From Kitasatospora indigofera (lineage in GTDB: Bacteria > Actinomycetota > Actinomycetes > Streptomycetales > Streptomycetaceae), in assembly GCF_014655955.1 (NCBI RefSeq), contig NZ_BNBO01000007.1:62001-126000 (forward strand): 64,000 nt of DNA. The letters are read 5' to 3'. The notes below the pieces were generated by a model that ran no database searches, had not been told where the DNA came from, and saw only the letters and a program-made list of their open reading frames with translations. This document shows, piece after piece, positions 59,420 to 64,000 of this stretch; position 1 is the stretch's first letter, and every line of letters begins with the position of its first letter. A program made the translations under genes and the position numbers.

Positions 59420-61117
59420 GTGAACACGTACGACCAGAGAGATGGTGCGCAGGTGGCACTGCCCGTCACGCAGGAGCGGTCGGCATCCGGGCCCGCGCCC
59501 GAGGAGCCCGCCTCGGCACCCGCGGCCGGCCGGGGCGCCCGTGCCCTCGCCAAGGTCCGCGCCGGCCTGCCCCGGACGGGCCTGGCCGTCCTGCTCGGCC
59601 TGCTGCTCGGCGCGGCCTTCCCCCCGTACGACCTGTGGCCGCTCTCGATCGTGGCGGTGGCCGGGCTCTCGCTGCTGACCCGGGGCCGGACCGCCCGGCA
59701 GGGCGCCTGGACCGGCTTCGCCTTCGGCCTGCCGTTCTTCGTGCTGCTGCTCAAGTGGCTGACGGTGATCGGGACGGACGCCATGATCGGCCTGTCGGTC
59801 GTCGAGGCGCTGTTCGTCGCCGCGCTCGGCGCCGGCCTCGCCGTCACCTCCCGCCTCCCCGGCTGGCCGCTCTGGACGGCCTGCCTCTGGGTCACCCAGG
59901 AATGGGCCCGCGACCGGCTCCCGCTCGGCGGGTTCCCCTGGGGCCGGCTGGCCTTCGCCAACACCGCGACGCCCTTCACCCCGCTCGCCGCACTCGGCGG
60001 CGCCCCGCTGGTGACCTTCGCGGTCGCCCTCTGCGGCGCCCTGCTGGCCTGGGCGGCGCTGCGCCTGCGCGGGCCGCTCCGGTCCCCCCGGGCCGCCGCG
60101 CTGGCCGCGCTGGGAGCCGTCGCCGCCGTCCTGGCCGGGTACGCCGTGCCGGTGCCGACCGCGGCCGACGACACCCTGAAGGTCGCCATCATCCAGGGCA
60201 ACGTGCCCAACCCCGGGATGGACTTCCTCGGCCGCCCGATGCAGGTGCTCAACAACCACGCGGAGGCCACCGAGAAGCTGGCCGCGGACATCGCGGCCGG
60301 CCGCCGGGAGCGCCCCGACGTGGTGATCTGGCCGGAGAACGCCTCCGACCTGGACCCGTTCAGCGACCCGCTGGCCTACCGGCGGATCGACCAGGCCGTG
60401 AAGGCCGTCGGCGTCCCCACCCTGATCGGCACCCTGGTCGACGGGCCGGACGCGCAGCACGTCCAGAACGAGGGCATCGTCTGGGACCCGAAGACCGGCC
60501 CCGGCGCCTCGTACACCAAGCAGCACCCGGTGCCGTTCGGCGAGTACGTGCCGTTCCGCGCGGAGCTCTCGAAGATCATCACCCGGCTGGACCGGGTCGC
60601 CCGCGACTTCTGGCCCGGCACCTCCACCGGCGTGATGCAGCTCGGCCCGGCCCGGATCGGCGACGTGATCTGCTTCGAGGTCGCCTACGACGAGATCGTC
60701 CGCGACACCGTCAACCAGGGCGCGCGGGTGCTGGTCGTGCAGACCAACAACGCCACCTACGCCCTCAGCGGCCAACCCGACCAGCAGCTGGCGATGTCCC
60801 GCCTGCGTGCCGTCGAGCACGGCCGGGCCGTGCTGATCGCCGCCACCAGCGGCATCAGCGGCGTGATCGCCCCGGACGGCTCGGTGGTCACCCGCACCGA
60901 CGAGCTGACCGCCGCCGAGATCGCCGCGACCGTGCCGCTGCGCGACGGGCGGACGGTGGCCGACCGGCTCGGCGCCGTCCCCGAGTGGACGCTCGCCGTC
61001 GCCGGACTGCTGGCCTGCGGCGCCGCGGCCGGCGCCGGACTGCGCCGTCGCCGCGCCGGACGGCCCGGCGACGGAACACCCGCCGGGGACGACGCGTTGA
61101 ACCCGGTGGTGCCGTAA
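59420..61117 (+). CDS. lnt: Apolipoprotein N-acyltransferase
   Basis: A 565-residue protein. After about 45 polar residues come some seven helices (from LAVLLGLLLGAAFPPYDLWP), then a periplasmic nitrilase-like domain with the catalytic Glu in VVIWPENASD (about 304), Lys in YTKQHPVPFGEYVPF (about 367) and Cys in GDVICFEVAYDE (about 417). It adds the third acyl chain to lipoproteins. GTG 59420 has AAGGA upstream. A membrane helix and basic tail end the protein. Confidence 0.93.
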   Translation: MNTYDQRDGAQVALPVTQERSASGPAPEEPASAPAAGRGARALAKVRAGLPRTGLAVLLGLLLGAAFPPYDLWPLSIVAVAGLSLLTRGRTARQGAWTGFAFGLPFFVLLLKWLTVIGTDAMIGLSVVEALFVAALGAGLAVTSRLPGWPLWTACLWVTQEWARDRLPLGGFPWGRLAFANTATPFTPLAALGGAPLVTFAVALCGALLAWAALRLRGPLRSPRAAALAALGAVAAVLAGYAVPVPTAADDTLKVAIIQGNVPNPGMDFLGRPMQVLNNHAEATEKLAADIAAGRRERPDVVIWPENASDLDPFSDPLAYRRIDQAVKAVGVPTLIGTLVDGPDAQHVQNEGIVWDPKTGPGASYTKQHPVPFGEYVPFRAELSKIITRLDRVARDFWPGTSTGVMQLGPARIGDVICFEVAYDEIVRDTVNQGARVLVVQTNNATYALSGQPDQQLAMSRLRAVEHGRAVLIAATSGISGVIAPDGSVVTRTDELTAAEIAATVPLRDGRTVADRLGAVPEWTLAVAGLLACGAAAGAGLRRRRAGRPGDGTPAGDDALNPVVP

Positions 61118-61156
61118 CCGCCCCGGACTCCGCCGGGCGGCGCGGAGAGCACCGCG

Positions 61157-61753
61157 ATGGAGTGGATCCCTACCGTGACCCAGCAAGCCACCCCCGCCCG
61201 CCCGGCCCCCCGGGGCAGACTCCGGCGGGTGCTGCCGCTGCTGATCACCGCCTGGCTGGTCCTGGAGATCTGGCTGCTGGTCCAGGTCGGCTCCGCGATC
61301 GGCGGCTTCGCCGTCGTCCTGCTGCTGCTGGCCGGCGTCCTGCTCGGCGGCTGGCTGATCAAGCGGGCCGGCCTGAAGGCGCTCTCGGCGGCCTTGGAGC
61401 AGAGCCGTGACCCCAAGCCCCAGCAGGCCCAGACCGGTACCAGCCTGACCGTGCTGGCCGGGCTGCTGCTGATCGTCCCGGGCTTCCTCTCCGACCTGCT
61501 GGCGGTGACCCTGCTGCTGCCGCCCACCCGGGCGCTCTGGCGGGCGGCCGGGCGCAGGGCGGCCGGCGCCGCGCTGCGCCGCTCCCCGGTGGCGGGCACC
61601 GATCCGTTCGCGGACGCCGTCCGGCTCCAGGAGCAGCTGCGGATCCACCGCCCGGACGGCAAGATCGTCCAGGGCGAGGTGGTCGATCCGGCCCAGGGTC
61701 CGCGTGGTCCGCAGGGCCCGGAGACCGGCTACCGCCCGCCGATCGCCGGCTGA
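61157..61753 (+). CDS. fxsA: FxsA-family membrane protein
   Basis: A 198-residue protein with the FxsA domain: helices LPLLITAWLVLEIWLLVQVG and GGFAVVLLLLAGVLLGGWLI, then LTVLAGLLLIVPGFLSDLLA with its conserved PGF(L)SD motif. The C-terminal 70 residues are cytosolic and polar. Members are named for suppression of F exclusion of phage T7; the cellular role is unknown. It lies 39 bases after lnt. A downstream GTG at 61174 is an alternative start. Confidence 0.88.
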   Translation: MEWIPTVTQQATPARPAPRGRLRRVLPLLITAWLVLEIWLLVQVGSAIGGFAVVLLLLAGVLLGGWLIKRAGLKALSAALEQSRDPKPQQAQTGTSLTVLAGLLLIVPGFLSDLLAVTLLLPPTRALWRAAGRRAAGAALRRSPVAGTDPFADAVRLQEQLRIHRPDGKIVQGEVVDPAQGPRGPQGPETGYRPPIAG

Positions 61754-61831
61754 GCCGCCGGGACACCGGGCCCGGCCGTCCGACCGGCGGAACTCACCTG
61801 ACCCGGTACCACCGTTGCCGGTACCACCGTT

Positions 61832-61879
61832 GCCCGTGGGGGCGGCCCGTCGTCACACCGACGGGCCGCCCCCACGGGC
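61832..61879. terminator. Perfect 21-bp hairpin after fxsA
   Basis: Bases 61832-61852 pair without mismatch with 61859-61879 around the loop TCACAC; the stem starts GCCCGTGGGGGCGG. One of the longest perfect stems in the window, likely a bidirectional terminator. Confidence 0.8.
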
Positions 61880-61913
61880 ATGCCGGGGGAGCGGACGGGG
61901 GAGGGAAGCACCG

Positions 61914-61976
61914 ACGGACAGGCTGCGGGCGGACGCCGACGGACAGGCTCCGGGTGGACGGACAGGCTCCGGGCGG
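61914..61976. repeat. 19-base tandem repeat, three units
   Basis: ACGGACAGGCTgCGGGCGG (61914-61932), a 6-base spacer, then ACGGACAGGCTCCGGGTGG (61939-61957) and ACGGACAGGCTCCGGGCGG (61958-61976). Located between the two hairpins. Confidence 0.8.
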
Positions 61977-61997
61977 ACGACCGGATCCGGACACACG

Positions 61998-62028
61998 AAA
62001 GGGACCCTGAACAATTCAGGGTCCCTTT
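61998..62028 (-). terminator. 14-bp hairpin after rbpA
   Basis: AAAGGGACCCTGAA (61998-62011) pairs perfectly with TTCAGGGTCCCTTT (62015-62028). It lies 33 bases past the rbpA stop and is A/T-tailed on both sides, like a classical intrinsic terminator. Confidence 0.85.
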
Positions 62029-62060
62029 TCGACTGCCTCCCGCACGGGGCGGGAGCGAGG

Positions 62061-62435
62061 TCAGGCGCTCTTGCGGGTGTCCCGCGGGTGCACCGCGAGA
62101 TTCATCCCACCGGAGCGGAGCACGGCCAGCCGTTCGGCCAGCACCTCCTCCAACTCCTCGCGCGTCCGGCGCTCCATCAACATGTCCCAATGGGTACGCG
62201 TGGGCTTGGTCTTCTTCTCCTCCGGCTCGTCGCCGTCGAGAAGTACTGCTTCCTGGCCGCAGAAACGGCATTCCCAGGCCGAGGGAATCTCCGCTTCGAC
62301 GGAGAAGGGAACCTCGAATCGGTGTCCGTTCTGACATGCATACTCGACAGTCTGGCGCGGAGCCAGATCGATACCGCGGTCGGTCTCGTAGCTAGTGGCC
62401 CCGAGTCGCGTGCCGCGAAGAGCTCGCTCGCTCAT
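62061..62435 (-). CDS. rbpA: RNA polymerase-binding protein RbpA
   Basis: A 124-residue RbpA of normal length. The N-terminal part (ALRGTRLGATSYETDRG) is the polymerase-contacting tail. The zinc/structural core has CQNGHRFEVPF and ECRFCGQEA. The C-terminal sigma-interaction domain includes THWDMLMERRTREELEEVLAERL (described from about residue 82). GGGAGGC precedes the ATG. RbpA binds the housekeeping sigma factor and supports transcription and rifampicin tolerance. A SigR-type promoter lies upstream. Confidence 0.97.
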   Translation of the reverse strand: MSERALRGTRLGATSYETDRGIDLAPRQTVEYACQNGHRFEVPFSVEAEIPSAWECRFCGQEAVLLDGDEPEEKKTKPTRTHWDMLMERRTREELEEVLAERLAVLRSGGMNLAVHPRDTRKSA

Positions 62436-62775
62436 GAATCGTGCCTCCCGGGCTTATGGCCCACAGGACTAGTTGGTCGCTGTTCTTCGTCAGTTCGGTC
62501 AACGCCCGGCTGTCGACGAAGATTCCCGTCCGGGGACATGCGTCGTTTGGCGTGCCGCCCCTGTTTGTACCCATCAGCGCCCGATTTGTCACATCTGGCC
62601 GGTGATATCACCCTAGGTGTCACTAATTTCACAACTGGTGATCAGTTCGGGTTTCAACCATGAGCGTAGCGGTTCGTGACTTTCCCGGCGTGGCCGGGCC
62701 CGGCGGCGGCCCGCGCCGCCGTCCGGCCCGGCGCCCGTCCCGGGGTCCCGGCCGCGCCGGACCGCCGCGCCGGGC
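62436..62775. other. Upstream region of rbpA
   Basis: 340 bases. Besides the SigR-type promoter it holds the perfect palindrome GGTGATATCACC (62601-62612) in an unusually A+T-rich patch (62570-62660), which probably contains further rbpA promoter elements. Its right part is the 3-prime end region of the FtsK-like gene. No coding sequence is called. Confidence 0.55.
62500..62527 (-). promoter_or_regulatory. SigR-type promoter of rbpA
   Basis: On the minus strand GGGAAT (complement of 62522-62527) is followed after exactly 18 bases by GTTG (complement of 62500-62503). GGGAAT-N18-GTT is the consensus of the thiol-oxidative-stress sigma factor SigR, whose regulon includes rbpA in Streptomyces coelicolor. 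Transcription would start about 60 bases upstream of the gene. Confidence 0.85.
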
Positions 62776-64000
62776 TCACCAGACCGGGCGCGGCCGGACG
62801 GGCGTGTGCTCCTTGCCCAGCTCGACCGGACGCTCGGCGAGGACGTCCCCCGTCAGGTCGTCCAGTCCACCGGCCGGCTGCTCGCCGGCCCGCCGCACCG
62901 GCTCGGCCGGGGGCGCGACCGGAGCTGCGGCCGGGGCCGCCGCCTCGGTCCGGGTGTCCCGGTGCGGCAGCAGTGCGATCACCGCGTCGCGCAGCTGGGC
63001 GGGCGCCTCGTCGTCCAGCGGGTCCACGGTCGCCGGGACCTGCAGCCGGACGGGGGCGGCGGTGCCGATCCGGGCGTAGCCGCGCCCGGCGGGGGCGTGC
63101 GCGGCGGGCACGATGTCCAGCGGGGCGCCGAGCGCGGCGTGCCCCTCCTCGGGGGTGGTGGGGCCCAGCACCACCCGGGCCCGGGTGGTGGCGCGCAGCG
63201 TGGGGGTGATCCGGTCGCGGGCCTCGATGTCGTCGGCGATCACCACGGTGACCCGGGCCGCGCGGCCGTGCCGCAGGGGCGTCTCCAGCAGGTCCTGCGG
63301 GTCGGGGCGGCCCTCGGCGTGCGCCAGTTCGCTCAGCTCGGTCGGGTGGTCGAGCAGCAGCCACAGCGGCCGGGTGACGTCCTCCGGCGGGGTGGTGCCG
63401 GCGTGCCGGGCGGCGTTCAGCGCGGTCAGCCGGCGGGCGGTCTCCTGGGCCGCCCACTCCAGCGCGGCCAGCGTGCCGTGCAGGCTGGTCTCCACGGTGT
63501 GCACGCCGGGCCGGTTCACCAGGCAGGCGTGCTCGCCGGTGCCGGCGCCGTCGATCAGCACCAGGTCGGCGAAGGGCAGGGCCTGCAGGGCGATCGAGCG
63601 GATCAGGGTGGAGGTGCCGTGGCCCGTCGCGCCGAGCGCCAGCAGGTGCGGTTCGGAGGAGCGCGGCCCGGTGCGCCAGATCACCGGCGGCTGCTGGGCG
63701 CTCACCCCGGCCTGGGTCACCGGGATCATCCGCCGGCTGCCCGCCTCGTCGGTGAAGCCGAGCACGATCTCGCCCGGCGCGGTCACGAAGCGCTGGGCGG
63801 CGATGTCGGTGGCCAGCGGGGCGAGCGCGCTCACCCGCAGCCGGTTGGACTCCTCGTCCCAGTCGAAGCGGTACTCGCGGGCCCGGCCCGCCTTGCCCTG
63901 GACGACCTGTTCGATCCGGGCCCGGGCGGCCGGCTCGGTGTCGGTGAAGTACGCCGGGTAGGCGAGCTCCAGCTCGGTCAGCCGGCCGTCGCCGTCGAAC
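62776..64000 (-). CDS. FtsK/SpoIIIE-like protein, C-terminal part (cut by window edge)
   Basis: 408 residues are visible; the frame remains open to base 64000, so the start lies outside. A strand-rich segment (FDGDGRLTELELAYPAY) precedes an FtsK-like P-loop fold: HLLALGATGHGTSTLIRSIAL, LVLIDGAGTGEHACLV, and PLWLLLDHPTEL as Walker B-like strand. The Walker A lysine is replaced (GHGTST where GSGKST is expected). The C-terminal 80 residues are Ala/Pro-rich. It may have lost ATP hydrolysis and act as a scaffold. An internal GTG at 63834 is not the true start. Confidence 0.75.
   Translation of the reverse strand, partial: FDGDGRLTELELAYPAYFTDTEPAARARIEQVVQGKAGRAREYRFDWDEESNRLRVSALAPLATDIAAQRFVTAPGEIVLGFTDEAGSRRMIPVTQAGVSAQQPPVIWRTGPRSSEPHLLALGATGHGTSTLIRSIALQALPFADLVLIDGAGTGEHACLVNRPGVHTVETSLHGTLAALEWAAQETARRLTALNAARHAGTTPPEDVTRPLWLLLDHPTELSELAHAEGRPDPQDLLETPLRHGRAARVTVVIADDIEARDRITPTLRATTRARVVLGPTTPEEGHAALGAPLDIVPAAHAPAGRGYARIGTAAPVRLQVPATVDPLDDEAPAQLRDAVIALLPHRDTRTEAAAPAAAPVAPPAEPVRRAGEQPAGGLDDLTGDVLAERPVELGKEHTPVRPRPVW

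Larger units (their letters stand above)
61754..62060. other. Convergent gap with two terminators and a tandem repeat
   Basis: 307 bases between fxsA and rbpA. Contents are listed separately: a 21-bp hairpin, three 19-base repeats and a 14-bp hairpin. It also has two GGTACCACCGTTGCC copies (about 61805-61832). No gene is seen. Confidence 0.7.

Noticed and set aside
62660..63079. An open frame beginning at ATG 62660 on the plus strand
   Set aside because: It is antisense to the FtsK-like gene, is Arg/Pro/Ser-rich and has no ribosome site.

Overview
The window is about 64 kb of very G+C-rich DNA with dense coding on both strands, frequent GTG starts, GGAGG-type ribosome sites and many ATGA/GTGA overlaps. 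Gene content points to a Streptomycetaceae chromosome (Streptomyces or Kitasatospora type): a Cvn conservon, RbpA, a DasR-like GntR regulator beside a chitinase, and the ribE-ribM-ribBA-ribH / hisE-hisG block. No rRNA, tRNA, CRISPR array or prophage was seen. One degenerate transposase is the only clear mobile-element trace.

Layout. 1-3.7 kb: a sugar-catabolic operon (Gfo/Idh/MocA oxidoreductase, DUF993 protein, sugar-phosphate isomerase cut by the edge) divergent from its LacI regulator. 4-13.2 kb: a methyltransferase, a MarR/hydrolase divergon around a perfect palindrome, a short-chain dehydrogenase behind a MerR-type promoter, an MacB-like ABC exporter pair, an HbpS-like protein and an MFS/MarR divergon. 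13.8-17.2 kb: a SIS-domain protein and a MarR-EmrB exporter pair with two TTGCC operators. 17.4-26.8 kb: a secreted subtilase, then the conservon cvnABCD with a styrene-monooxygenase-like flavoprotein downstream. 26.8-28.7 kb: an almost gene-free accessory island with a broken IS5-like transposase flanked by seven TetR-operator-like palindromes. 28.7-33.6 kb: a small hypothetical protein, a flavin monooxygenase, a GH19 chitinase with DasR-like sites, a DasR-family regulator and a HIT hydrolase. 33.9-40.2 kb: a small monooxygenase-fold protein, a 1154-residue AAA regulator, a cupin, an NTF2-like protein and an SMP-30 lactonase. 40.35-45.7 kb: FMN riboswitch and riboflavin operon, then hisE, hisG and a PH-domain protein. 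46-48.4 kb: two CNNM/CBS transporter-like proteins. 48.4-56.7 kb: a reductase fusion divergent from an AraC regulator, an EccA-like AAA ATPase, a uridine-kinase-like protein, an acyl-CoA dehydrogenase and a hypothetical protein. 57.2-62.4 kb: Lrp regulator, amidohydrolase, Lnt, FxsA and RbpA with a SigR-type promoter. 62.8 kb to the end: part of an FtsK-like protein with a degenerate Walker A motif.

The window is rich in self-contained regulator/target divergons whose operators can be read directly as palindromes, and in short-unit tandem repeats (9-19 bp) placed in intergenic gaps next to strong terminator hairpins. The most unusual stretch is the palindrome cluster around the dead transposase at 27.6-28.6 kb.
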